A stretch of 64,000 nucleotides of DNA. Origin: an uncultured Porphyromonadaceae bacterium (lineage in GTDB: Bacteria; Bacteroidota; Bacteroidia; Bacteroidales; Muribaculaceae). Each line of letters opens with the position of its first letter. The first letter of the stretch is position 1. The translations under genes and the position numbers were made by a program. The stretch covers positions 18,028 through 82,027 of the forward strand of contig CANEHE010000008.1 of NCBI GenBank assembly GCA_947427285.1, read 5' to 3'. The notes under the pieces were generated by a model. It did no database searches. It was not told where the DNA came from and saw only the letters and a list, made by a program, of their open reading frames with translations. This document shows, piece after piece, positions 10,332 through 18,720 of the stretch.

Positions 10332-11524
10332 AATCTCCGATATCATACGTTCCGAAGATAATCGTCGCCCCCGATTCATTCAAAGGGGTGCTGAAAGCTC
10401 CCGAGGCTGCCCTGGCCATCGCCGACGGGGTCCGGAAAGGGCTCCGCAAGATATTCCCCGACAGGGAGTACCGGATCGAGACAATCCCCGTCGCCGACGG
10501 CGGAGAAGGGACGGCGGAAGTGCTTGCAAAGGCCTGCGGAGCTTTGCCTGTGGAAGTCGAGACACTCTCTCCTCTCCTGAAACCCATAAAAGCCTCCTAT
10601 CATTTTCTTCCCAACGAGGGAGATGAGTCCTCCAGAGCGTTCATCGACCTTGCCGCCGCCGCCGGTCTGCCTCTGGTGCCTCCACCACGACGCAACCCTC
10701 TCGACACCTCCACCTTCGGCACAGGAATACTGATCGCCGACGCCATACGCCGTGGGGCACGCGATATTATCATCGGAGCGGGAGGAAGTGCCACAGTCGA
10801 CGGCGGAGCGGGTGCGTTGCAGGCGTTGGGAGCAACGTTTACTGATACGGAAGGAACTTTAATGACCGAACCGTTACGGGGCTGTGATCTGGAGCGTATC
10901 GCCGGAATAAATACAATACCCGGATTCATGCGCGACATCAGTATAACAATCGCTACCGATGTGACCGCGCCTCTGACAGGCCCGACTGGAGCGGCAATGG
11001 TGTTTGCTCCGCAGAAAGGGGCTTCCCGGGAGGAAACCATATATCTGGATGCGGCATTGGGCAAATTTGCCCACACTCTTCAACAATGCGGATTCGCCGA
11101 TGTGGCCTCCTTGTCCGGAAGCGGAGCGGCCGGAGGTTTTGCCGCGGGAATGGCTGCCGTTGCCGGAGCGATATTGCGGCCGGGAGCCTTGATGGTACTG
11201 GACGCCGTCGGGATGGCATACAGACTGCAGGGCGCGTCGCTGATGATCACCGGAGAGGGATGTGCCGACGGTCAGACACTTATGGAGAAAGCACCTTTCG
11301 CGGCAATGAGAATGGCCCGGGAAAGCCGTATGCCTGTATTGCTGCTTGCCGGTCGGATCAAAGAGAAAGAAAGACTTATGGATGCCGGCTTCACAGACGT
11401 CATCGACATAAATGAGGGCCATGACTCCGGAGAGGACAGCCTTGACCCGGACATCGCCCGCAGAAGACTTGAAGCCGCCGCCTTCAACGCTGTGCGCCGT
11501 CTTTTCCAGACCCGGAACGCCTGA
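10322..11524 (+). CDS. Glycerate kinase (type I, GarK/GlxK family)
   Basis: The enzyme phosphorylates D-glycerate with ATP to a phosphoglycerate. The N-terminus IIVAPDSFKGVLKAPEAA, IPVADGGEGTAEVL (about residues 57-70) and IIIGAGGSATVDGGAGALQALG are family signatures. GEGCADGQT near residue 310 corresponds to the conserved GEGxxDxQT. The length, 400 aa, is slightly above the usual 375-385. A second ATG lies two codons in. The 3' end overlaps the convergent glycosyltransferase gene by 41 nt, which is unusual and leaves no room for a terminator. Confidence 0.92.
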   Translation: MAMKSPISYVPKIIVAPDSFKGVLKAPEAALAIADGVRKGLRKIFPDREYRIETIPVADGGEGTAEVLAKACGALPVEVETLSPLLKPIKASYHFLPNEGDESSRAFIDLAAAAGLPLVPPPRRNPLDTSTFGTGILIADAIRRGARDIIIGAGGSATVDGGAGALQALGATFTDTEGTLMTEPLRGCDLERIAGINTIPGFMRDISITIATDVTAPLTGPTGAAMVFAPQKGASREETIYLDAALGKFAHTLQQCGFADVASLSGSGAAGGFAAGMAAVAGAILRPGALMVLDAVGMAYRLQGASLMITGEGCADGQTLMEKAPFAAMRMARESRMPVLLLAGRIKEKERLMDAGFTDVIDINEGHDSGEDSLDPDIARRRLEAAAFNAVRRLFQTRNA

Positions 11525-12509
11525 CTCCTGTTCTCGCCTCCACCTGCCACCGGGGCCTGCCTTTCACCTCCATATAGACTTTCGCCAGATATTCCCCTAC
11601 AACCCCGAGGGCAAGCAGAAGAACTCCCGAGCAGAACCATATCGAAAGAATCGTGGATGTCCATCCGGCAATAGTGTGGTCCGTGAAGTAGCGCACAAGG
11701 GAATAGACAAGTATCGCCAGAGCGATCAGCATGAAAAAAAACCCGCACACCAGAATCATTCTAGCCGGACGCACAGAGAACGAGGTGATGCCGTCGGCGG
11801 CGAAATTCAGCATCTTCCCTATCGGATATTTCGATTTGCCGTGCCGTCGCGGCATCCTGTCGTACCACACCGATGCCTGCCGGTAGCCGAGCATCGGCAC
11901 AATCCCTCTCAGAAACAGATTTGTCTCCCGGTAACGTCCCAATGCCTCCATGGCACGCGCCGACAACAGACGGAAATCGGCATGATCACGGACAGTGCGT
12001 ACACCCAACGCATCGCGGAAACGATAGAATGCACGCGCCGTCACTTTCTTGAATATCCCTTCCCTGCGACGGCGACGTACTCCGAAAACAATGTCAGTTC
12101 CACACCGGTATTCCCTGAGCATCCCGGCAATTGCCTCGGGATCGTCCTGAAGATCGGCGTCAATGCTCACAGCGCCATCGCATCCGCGGGCCGAAGCCTC
12201 CTCCATACCGGCCATGATAGCCTGCTGATGACCTGCATTGGAAGCAAGTTTCAATCCATACACGCGCTCCGACGCACGCGAGAGTCCGCATATAACATCC
12301 CACGTGGCGTCTGACGAACCGTCATCCACATACAGTATGAAACTTTCCGGAGCCGCCAATCCATCCTCCATAAACCGCGACAGGCATTCCCGGAGCCTCA
12401 CATCCGTGAAAGGGAGGGTCTCTGCCTCGTCAAGACATGGGACCACCACCGCCAAACGCGGAGCGGGACGCGACATATCCATAACCGTTTCTTTGCCTGA
12501 GTGTGTCAT
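11484..12509 (-). CDS. Family 2 glycosyltransferase, polyprenol-phosphate type (GtrB/DPM1-like)
   Basis: The catalytic GT-A domain starts with LAVVVPCLDEAETLPF. It has LYVDDGSSDATW, the metal motif SIDADLQDDPEA (DAD) and a C-terminal pair of transmembrane helices (about residues 230-300). This is the GtrB/dolichol-phosphate-mannose synthase layout, which transfers a sugar from a nucleotide sugar to undecaprenyl phosphate at the inner membrane. The track starts at a TTG (12533); the ATG at 12509 or 12482 is more likely. It lies directly after a GT4 gene and is probably in its operon. Confidence 0.87.
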   Translation of the reverse strand: MTHSGKETVMDMSRPAPRLAVVVPCLDEAETLPFTDVRLRECLSRFMEDGLAAPESFILYVDDGSSDATWDVICGLSRASERVYGLKLASNAGHQQAIMAGMEEASARGCDGAVSIDADLQDDPEAIAGMLREYRCGTDIVFGVRRRRREGIFKKVTARAFYRFRDALGVRTVRDHADFRLLSARAMEALGRYRETNLFLRGIVPMLGYRQASVWYDRMPRRHGKSKYPIGKMLNFAADGITSFSVRPARMILVCGFFFMLIALAILVYSLVRYFTDHTIAGWTSTILSIWFCSGVLLLALGVVGEYLAKVYMEVKGRPRWQVEARTGVRRSGSGKDGAQR

Positions 12510-12516
12510 CAGATAG

Positions 12517-13767
12517 TCAGAGAAGACTTTCAAACAGGCTTATATATCGTTTCGCAACCGCGACAGAAGAGAACCGCTCCTCCACCGACCACCGCATTCT
12601 GCGGCGCACATCCGGGTCATCGGAGAGTCTGATACCACGTATGAGCCCCTCGGCCAGATTGCAGGCAGCCTCGCGTGGAGTCTTGCCGAACTCAACCAAT
12701 ATCCCGGTGCTTCCGTCGTCTATGATGTCAGACTGTCCGCCGCGGTCGAACCCTACCGGCACACAGCCGTATGCCTGCGCCTCCACAAGTGTACCCGGAA
12801 GAGTCTCGTAGAGCGACGATGACACCACCATGTCGGCCTCCGAGTAGGTGCGTGCCAACGCCAGACTGCCGTCGATACGGCCGAGGTGATGATGGGCGAT
12901 ACCGAAATTCCCGAGCGACGCGGGGTCTTTGACCTCCCCGAATGTCACCAGTCTGATCCGGGCCGCCTCTTCGGGATATTCATCGGCAAGCACACGTGTT
13001 GCTTCGGCCAATATCGGCAGGCCTTTCACCGGATCGTCAAGGCGCGCCGCCCCCATAAGGATACATATCCTGCCGTCGGAGGACATTCTTTCTGTCCCTG
13101 TAATCGTCTCAAGCGGAAAAGGATTCGGTATCACCACAGGAAGGGAATCCGAAAGGAGAGAAGAAAGCGCGGCTTTCTCTCTCAACCAGCGGCTCACGGC
13201 CACAAACTTTATGCCATGAAACCCGTACAGCTCTTTTTTCTTGCGCCACACCTGAGCTGACAGATCGTCGGGCGACCTCTTGTCGCCGAGTAGCGGACAG
13301 TCACCGCATCTGCCGGCAAAACGTCGGCAATCGCCCGCATGATGGCATATTCCGGTGAGATTCCACATGTCGTGCATGGTCCAGACCACAGGCTTTCCGG
13401 TCTCCACAAGCCTGCGCAGACCCTGGAACGAAAGCATTCCCTGATTCACCCAGCCAAGACATATCACGTCGGCCTCGCGCACTCTGGGATGACGCCACAG
13501 CGGAAGTCCGTCGGAAGCGGTGTCTATCCTGAAAAGTGTCTGACGGTTCATCCCGTTGGCCATAAATATCTTCAGCCGTTCGGCCATGAAGGCACTTCTT
13601 ATTCTGGCACGTGAATCGGCAACCTCCACATACGGGGAGACGCTGAGCTTCTCGGCCACAAGCATACGGGCGTCGACACCGGCATCGCGCAAAGCCTCCA
13701 TCAGCCGCATGCTGACAACGGCCGCTCCGCCGGTACAGTCTGACTTGTTGATGATGACTACCTTCAT
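12517..13767 (-). CDS. Family 4 (group 1) glycosyltransferase
   Basis: The 416-aa cytoplasmic or membrane-associated enzyme has the GT-B fold. The N-terminal acceptor domain begins with MKVVIINKSDCTGGAAV. The C-terminal nucleotide-sugar domain has the GT4 EX7E region around SSSLYETLPGTLVEAQAYG and DRGGQSDII. The order resembles WcaC/WcaI-like exopolysaccharide transferases. It overlaps folA upstream by ATGA and is 7 nt from the GT2 gene, so glycan genes are coupled to the folate/thymidylate genes. A Cys cluster (CHHAGDCRRFAGRCGDC) near residue 142 could bind metal and is common in this subgroup. Confidence 0.87.
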   Translation of the reverse strand: MKVVIINKSDCTGGAAVVSMRLMEALRDAGVDARMLVAEKLSVSPYVEVADSRARIRSAFMAERLKIFMANGMNRQTLFRIDTASDGLPLWRHPRVREADVICLGWVNQGMLSFQGLRRLVETGKPVVWTMHDMWNLTGICHHAGDCRRFAGRCGDCPLLGDKRSPDDLSAQVWRKKKELYGFHGIKFVAVSRWLREKAALSSLLSDSLPVVIPNPFPLETITGTERMSSDGRICILMGAARLDDPVKGLPILAEATRVLADEYPEEAARIRLVTFGEVKDPASLGNFGIAHHHLGRIDGSLALARTYSEADMVVSSSLYETLPGTLVEAQAYGCVPVGFDRGGQSDIIDDGSTGILVEFGKTPREAACNLAEGLIRGIRLSDDPDVRRRMRWSVEERFSSVAVAKRYISLFESLL

Positions 13768-14360
13768 ATTCTGCGCAGAGTGCGAAAACGATAACGGAGA
13801 CCGGCGGCAGTCTCTCCCAGAGCATCGTCACTCTTTTCTTCCCGCCATCCGTTCATGTCGATTTCAGGAAAGAACGTGTCGGCATCCGGATAGGAGGCCT
13901 CGACCTGAGTCAGATATATTCTCGTGGAATATGGCAGCATGGCCCTGTAGATCTCTCCTCCCCCTATGATGAAGGGGAAAGCGTCACCGGCGCAAAGAGC
14001 GAGGGCAGCTTCGGGAGAAGCCGCGGTCTCGGCCCCTTCGGGACAGAAGCCTGAGTCGCGGGTCACGACTATATTGCGACGTCCCGGGAGTGCTCCCGAA
14101 GGAAGCGAGAGCCAGGTGCGACGTCCCATGATGACGGGATGACCCATCGTGAGAGTCTTGAACCGTTTGAGATCGGCGGGAATGTGCCACGGCATAGTTC
14201 CTTCTTTACCGATGGAACGGTCCTCGCCCATGGCCACAATAATTGCCACCTCCGGATGACGGGCCGTAGAGGAGTTGAATACACTGAAAGGATGAAGCGA
14301 CGTCAGGTCTTTTTCCTTCATCAGCTCCATATCGTTGGGGAATGCGATGGTCTGTTCCAT
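13764..14360 (-). CDS. folA: Dihydrofolate reductase
   Basis: This enzyme reduces dihydrofolate to tetrahydrofolate with NADPH, regenerating the cofactor consumed by the ThyA reaction upstream. Family motifs are AIIVAMGEDRSIGKEGTMPW, PADLKRFK with the catalytic acid, VIMGRRTW and FIIGGGEIYR. The 198-aa ORF carries about 37 residues before the usual start region. An in-frame GTG at Val38 (14249) could be the true start; the upstream ATG at 14360 is kept because it lies 39 nt after thyA. The 3' end overlaps the GT4 start by ATGA. Confidence 0.93.
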   Translation of the reverse strand: MEQTIAFPNDMELMKEKDLTSLHPFSVFNSSTARHPEVAIIVAMGEDRSIGKEGTMPWHIPADLKRFKTLTMGHPVIMGRRTWLSLPSGALPGRRNIVVTRDSGFCPEGAETAASPEAALALCAGDAFPFIIGGGEIYRAMLPYSTRIYLTQVEASYPDADTFFPEIDMNGWREEKSDDALGETAAGLRYRFRTLRRI

Positions 14361-14399
14361 AAGCAGATTTCTTGCGGTTAAATAATTAATACGAATCGA

Positions 14400-15194
14400 T
14401 CAGACGGAGACCTCTCCGCGTATGGCCGGCCAGGGATCGTAGCCCTCAAGTCGGAAATCATCGTAGGAGAAGCCGAAAATATTCTTTATCTCCGGATTGA
14501 GAATCATTCTGGGAAGCGGACGCGGTTCACGGCTCAACTGCTCATGTACCTGGTCAAGATGATTCAGATATATATGGAGGTCGCCGAAAGTGTGGATAAA
14601 TTCACCAGGCTGCAAGCCGCAAACCTGGGCCATCATCATGGTCAGCAAAGCGTATGAGGCGATATTGAACGGCACACCGAGAAATGAGTCGGCACTGCGC
14701 TGATAGAGTTGCAGCGAAAGCCGTCCGTCGCTGACATAAAACTGGAAGAAAGCATGACACGGCGGCAGATTCATTCGGGCGAGATCGGCCACATTCCATG
14801 AGCTGACTATGATGCGCCGCGAATCGGGATTGGTACGGATGTCGGTGACTGCCTGCGAGATCTGATCGATGGCATTTCCGTCGTAACCGGGCCATGACCG
14901 CCACTGATAGCCGTAGATATGACCGAGATCACCGTCCGGATCAGCCCATTCGTTCCATATCCTCACTCCACGCTCCTGAAGCCAGCGGGCATTCGTGTCG
15001 CCGCGCAGAAACCAGAGCAATTCATATATGATACTCTTGAGATGCACTTTTTTAGTGGTCAGCAAAGGGAAACCCTGACTGAGGTCGAAACGTGTCTGAT
15101 ATCCGAACACGGAGATTGTACCTGTTCCGGTGCGGTCTGTTTTTCTATGTCCCTCCGCCAGAATATGGCGGAGCATGTCAAGATATTGTCTCAT
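14400..15194 (-). CDS. thyA: Thymidylate synthase
   Basis: ThyA methylates dUMP to dTMP using methylene-tetrahydrofolate. At 264 aa it has the canonical length. The catalytic Cys is in [13 protein letters not shown] (about residue 145), followed by [20 protein letters not shown] and the C-terminal [15 protein letters not shown]. It lies immediately upstream of folA, the usual metabolic pairing. Confidence 0.97.
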   Translation of the reverse strand: MRQYLDMLRHILAEGHRKTDRTGTGTISVFGYQTRFDLSQGFPLLTTKKVHLKSIIYELLWFLRGDTNARWLQERGVRIWNEWADPDGDLGHIYGYQWRSWPGYDGNAIDQISQAVTDIRTNPDSRRIIVSSWNVADLARMNLPPCHAFFQFYVSDGRLSLQLYQRSADSFLGVPFNIASYALLTMMMAQVCGLQPGEFIHTFGDLHIYLNHLDQVHEQLSREPRPLPRMILNPEIKNIFGFSYDDFRLEGYDPWPAIRGEVSV

Positions 15195-15214
15195 CGGTGT
15201 ATTTCTATTTTCAG

Positions 15215-16033
15215 TTATCCTCCCCGGGTATGTTCCCGACGCCGGAGAAGTGGAGTTGCGGGCCTGTTACGGTTTGGCTGGAAACGTATTGCCTCTTCAG
15301 GACAACGTCCCACACACTCCATGCAGCGCACACATCTGGAATCGTCCACATACCGGCCTACAACCTTCACGCAACCGGCCGGACAGACCTCCTCGCATTT
15401 CATACAGGCCGTGCAGCGGTCTGGATCTATCTCCACACGCCACAAGGCATTGGAGGCGGCCAACTGAAGAAGTGTGCCCACGGGGCACAGATCGGTGCAT
15501 AGGCTCCGCCCTGTCAACAATGCACAGACTGTTATCAGCAGAAGTGAGAAAATACCGGCCAGAATGCCGGTGGCAATACCGGCACCAAGCGTAGCGACAG
15601 CGGAAGCCTCCGGACGTGCCAATCCAGTGAGATTGCGGAAGATATTCCATGGCTCTACAAGTGCGGGCACTATCGCTATGCCGGCCACCACACACACCAG
15701 ATAGAGTGCGAGGATGTGAAATCTCACCTTCCGCCGCGGCCGATAGCGGAACCGGTGGAAGCGGGTGGGCATGAATCGGCGTATACGCAATACAAGATCG
15801 GTCAGAGTACCAACCGGGCATATCCAGCTGCAATACATCCGACCGTATACTATGGTTATTATAAGCCAGAAAAGAATAATCCCGATACTCGTAGCGACCA
15901 TAGAGGGCATTATCTGTACCCGTGCGATCAGTCCTGCGAAACTTTTAGGCGACAGACCCATGACAAGATAAATCCCGGACAGCACCAGAAACAGAGCTGC
16001 CAGAATCCATCGTGCTGTCAGAAGTTTTTTCAT
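15215..16033 (-). CDS. NapH-like membrane protein with 4Fe-4S clusters
   Basis: This 272-aa inner-membrane protein has about four to five transmembrane helices. Two CxxxCP motifs (CSWICPVG and CTDLCPVG) are at membrane borders. A C-terminal double 4Fe-4S ferredoxin segment ([12 protein letters not shown] and [12 protein letters not shown]) follows. This is the layout of NapH/NosR-type electron-transfer proteins, which pass electrons between quinol and periplasmic or cytoplasmic partners. No reductase gene lies beside it; it is 20 nt upstream of thyA and after the UbiA-family gene. The electron acceptor is unknown. Confidence 0.85.
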   Translation of the reverse strand: MKKLLTARWILAALFLVLSGIYLVMGLSPKSFAGLIARVQIMPSMVATSIGIILFWLIITIVYGRMYCSWICPVGTLTDLVLRIRRFMPTRFHRFRYRPRRKVRFHILALYLVCVVAGIAIVPALVEPWNIFRNLTGLARPEASAVATLGAGIATGILAGIFSLLLITVCALLTGRSLCTDLCPVGTLLQLAASNALWRVEIDPDRCTACMKCEEVCPAGCVKVVGRYVDDSRCVRCMECVGRCPEEAIRFQPNRNRPATPLLRRREHTRGG

Positions 16034-16093
16034 CGCCTGAAATATTTTTCATAACGAGGTGGAACGACACAGACAAATGATCACCCCGATATC

Positions 16094-16128
16094 AGAGGCT
16101 GTTTAAAAATGATTTTTTAACAGCCTCT
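16094..16128. repeat. Palindrome of two facing element ends; likely terminator of the UbiA gene
   Basis: AGAGGCTGTTTAAAAAT and its near-perfect inverse face each other across one base, making a 17-bp stem with one mismatch. Each arm matches the ends of the 34757-35070 element, as if the element body were lost. The hairpin reaches the TAA of the UbiA-family gene, so it probably serves as its terminator. Confidence 0.7.
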
Positions 16129-17120
16129 TAGAATATGAATCGGGCACTGTCGTCGGCTGCACCGTCAATCAATGCCACCACAAGCATCGCCAGAGCAAGA
16201 AACAGCATATTGAGATTGGCAGCAAGCTGCAATCCGGTTCCCTTCTCACGGGCTTCCGGCAATTTTACAGAAAGCCATGAGTTGACACCCAATGCCAGAA
16301 CGGGCACTATCATCATCTCCCATATATTGAAATTCTGCACCAATGCCAGACATGCCATTATGGCAGTCCAGACAATACCGTTGGCAATAAAAAGTGTCCG
16401 GATAAATCTCTCTCCAGCCACCATCGGAAGCGTGCGGCGTCCCATAGCGCGGTCGACATCCAGACTGGCGATATTATGGACAATATTACAATTGACAGCC
16501 ATCAATCCCATCACGACGGATATGTACAGAGCAGGTTCGATGTCATAATATGTGAGGAGAGAACTGGCTTCCTGACCGGATTGTACCATACAGGTACCCA
16601 TCACTCCTACAGGGCCGAAAAGCAGAAATGTGCATATTATCCCCCATGGCGAACGAGAAAGCGGACGAGATCCGCCGAATGTAATATAGACAACAAGGGC
16701 AAGCACACATCCGACGACAAGACTCCATAGACCGCTCATCACCAGAAGAGCCAGACCGACCATTGCGTCGAGAATCAGAAAAGCGAACGCCGCCTCACGG
16801 AGCACGTTGGTACGCGACAGTTCATGACCCGCATCATCTTCCACCGAATCGTCGATATATCGGGTGTCGCAGACACGTCTGTTCTCAACATAAATATGCC
16901 AGTAAGTGCCGGCAATCTGAAAAAGGAGTGCGAAAATAAGGTACATCGTCGCCAGAAGGATCTCCAGATTTCCCCGCAGGGCCGCTGCCGCCGTGCCCGC
17001 CGCCACAGACGCCACTCCCATAATCAGCATTTTGGGAGAAGCCCCGGCCACAAGCAGAGAGACAAGATTATTGCCCTGACGTACAGGACCATTAAAAAGG
17101 TTTGAAGACGAGTCGCCCAT
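16128..17120 (-). CDS. UbiA-family prenyltransferase (MenA-like), first Asp motif degenerate
   Basis: The 330-aa polytopic membrane protein has about eight to nine hydrophobic helices. UbiA enzymes transfer a polyprenyl group to an aromatic ring using two Asp-rich motifs. The second motif is well kept (LDVDRAMGRRTLP, about residue 224). In place of the first NDxxDxxxD motif there is ENRRVCDTRYIDD, which is not a clean match. MenA (menaquinone synthesis) is the closest functional guess, but the altered motif and the absence of other men genes leave the substrate open. It sits between yraN and the NapH-like gene. Confidence 0.75.
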   Translation of the reverse strand: MGDSSSNLFNGPVRQGNNLVSLLVAGASPKMLIMGVASVAAGTAAAALRGNLEILLATMYLIFALLFQIAGTYWHIYVENRRVCDTRYIDDSVEDDAGHELSRTNVLREAAFAFLILDAMVGLALLVMSGLWSLVVGCVLALVVYITFGGSRPLSRSPWGIICTFLLFGPVGVMGTCMVQSGQEASSLLTYYDIEPALYISVVMGLMAVNCNIVHNIASLDVDRAMGRRTLPMVAGERFIRTLFIANGIVWTAIMACLALVQNFNIWEMMIVPVLALGVNSWLSVKLPEAREKGTGLQLAANLNMLFLALAMLVVALIDGAADDSARFIF

Positions 17121-17196
17121 AATATTCTTTATTTATAGAACAGGCAAAGATACGAAAAACTTCCGGTAAAGGCAAACCTGCGGTCGAAAAACTTTC

Positions 17197-17586
17197 TCAA
17201 CGAGTGGTGAGCGGGGGCAAGAAGGCATCCTGTATATGGTCGAGGCCATACGACTTCTCGTTGCCGCTGACCGTGATTATGTCGAAACGATACCGGAAAT
17301 CGTGGGGCTGTAAAGAAAGATATATCTCGGCGGCACGCACAAGACGCCGTATCTTCCGTTCATCGACAGCATCGGCGGGGTCTATATCATTGTTACCCCG
17401 TGCCTTCACCTCCACAAATATCATCTCATCCTCCTGTTGGGTGATGATGTCGATCTCCAGATGGGAATTTTTCGGACGCCAGTTGCGTTCCCTTATGACG
17501 TAACCCTTTCCGACAAGGTATTCCGCGGCTATCCTCTCGGCCACGGCACCCCATCCCTGACCGGACATTTCCTTACCCTCCGTCAT
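17197..17586 (-). CDS. yraN: YraN family protein (UPF0102, endonuclease-like fold)
   Basis: This 129-aa protein has the family core: GAVAERIAAEYLVGKGY, ERNWR, then LEIDIITQQEDEMIFVEVKAR. The D...ExK residues in that last block match the PD-(D/E)xK nuclease fold of the UPF0102 group. The biochemical role is not established. It overlaps the manC stop by ATGA and is thus coupled to it. Confidence 0.9.
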   Translation of the reverse strand: MTEGKEMSGQGWGAVAERIAAEYLVGKGYVIRERNWRPKNSHLEIDIITQQEDEMIFVEVKARGNNDIDPADAVDERKIRRLVRAAEIYLSLQPHDFRYRFDIITVSGNEKSYGLDHIQDAFLPPLTTR

Positions 17587-18668
17587 ACGAAACGGTCGCC
17601 GAAACGAGCCCTTACGTCATTGACAATCTGTCGTATTTTCTGTTCCTCCTCAAGCGGACATATCAGAAGAGCGTTGCCGTTGTCGGCCACGATATAGTCT
17701 TTCAGACCTGAGGCGACCACAATCTTGTCGCCGGTGACGGCAAACACCGATCCGGAACATCCGGGAGCCAGCACATTGCAATTCTGTGTGACATTGCCGT
17801 CGGCAGCACGCGGGGAAATCTCGTAAAGAGCCTTCCAGGTGCCGAGATCGCTCCAGCCGAGATCCACAGTCTTCACATAGACGTTGGAAGCTTTCTCCAT
17901 CACTGCATAGTCGACAGATATACTCTGGACACTCGGGAAGTTGGCCGCGATAAATTCCTGTTCAAGAGGTGTGGCATATTTCCCTCTGCCGGCATCGAAT
18001 ATCTGGGCCATGTCGGGACAGAACTCGGCAAATGATTCAAGTATGTCGGCCGCACGCCAGATGAAGATGCCTGCATTCCAGAAAAATTCTCCGCTGTCAA
18101 GGAAAATACGGGCCATCTCCGGATTGGGCTTCTCGGTGAATGACTTCACTTTCCTGATATCCGTGCTTCCATCCACAGGACTTCCAAGCTGTATGTATCC
18201 GTAGCCGGTGTTCGGGGCCGTGGGCTTGATGCCCAGAGTGAGCAGACGGCCACCCTCGGCCACAAAGTCAAGACCTGAACTAATGGCATGCGCGAACGCG
18301 TCCTCTTTCAGCACCAGATGGTCGGAGGGCAATGTGGCCACAACCGCATCCGGACACCGTGCCATGATATGATGCGAAGCCCAGCAGATGCAGGGAGCGG
18401 TATTGCGTCGCGCCGGTTCGAAGAGGATATTGTCTGACGGAATATCCGGCAACTGGCTCTTGATGACGTCGGCATATTTGGTGTTGGTGACGAGAATGAT
18501 ATTCTCCTTCGGAATGACGGGGCTCACACGGTCCACGGTCATCTGGAGCAACGAGCGGCCCGTGCCGAAGAAGTCGAGAAACTGCTTGGGCATGTTGTCA
18601 CGGCTGAATGGCCAGAAACGGGAGCCTATCCCCCCGCACATGATCACGCAATATCTGTTATTTGCCAT
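17583..18668 (-). CDS. manC: Mannose-1-phosphate guanylyltransferase
   Basis: The enzyme makes GDP-mannose from mannose-1-phosphate and GTP, for glycan synthesis. The nucleotidyltransferase signature VIMCGGIGSRFWPFSRDNMPKQ opens the protein. EPARRNTAPC, ATLPSDH and VKSFTEKPNPEMA follow, as expected for the family. The 361-aa length is the short form without the C-terminal isomerase domain of bifunctional ManC/AlgA proteins. GDP-mannose would feed glycosyltransferases such as those at 11-14 kb. It overlaps yraN by 4 nt. Confidence 0.93.
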   Translation of the reverse strand: MANNRYCVIMCGGIGSRFWPFSRDNMPKQFLDFFGTGRSLLQMTVDRVSPVIPKENIILVTNTKYADVIKSQLPDIPSDNILFEPARRNTAPCICWASHHIMARCPDAVVATLPSDHLVLKEDAFAHAISSGLDFVAEGGRLLTLGIKPTAPNTGYGYIQLGSPVDGSTDIRKVKSFTEKPNPEMARIFLDSGEFFWNAGIFIWRAADILESFAEFCPDMAQIFDAGRGKYATPLEQEFIAANFPSVQSISVDYAVMEKASNVYVKTVDLGWSDLGTWKALYEISPRAADGNVTQNCNVLAPGCSGSVFAVTGDKIVVASGLKDYIVADNGNALLICPLEEEQKIRQIVNDVRARFGDRFV

Positions 18669-18720
18669 ATTATGTAGGTGTTTCGGATTGTCAGTTGCAG
18701 AATATCTATATCGGTAAGGG

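Noticed and set aside
12295-12315. CACGTGG-containing sequence as a second parS
   Set aside because: Only the central CCACGTGG resembles parS; it is not palindromic outside this and lies inside a coding region.
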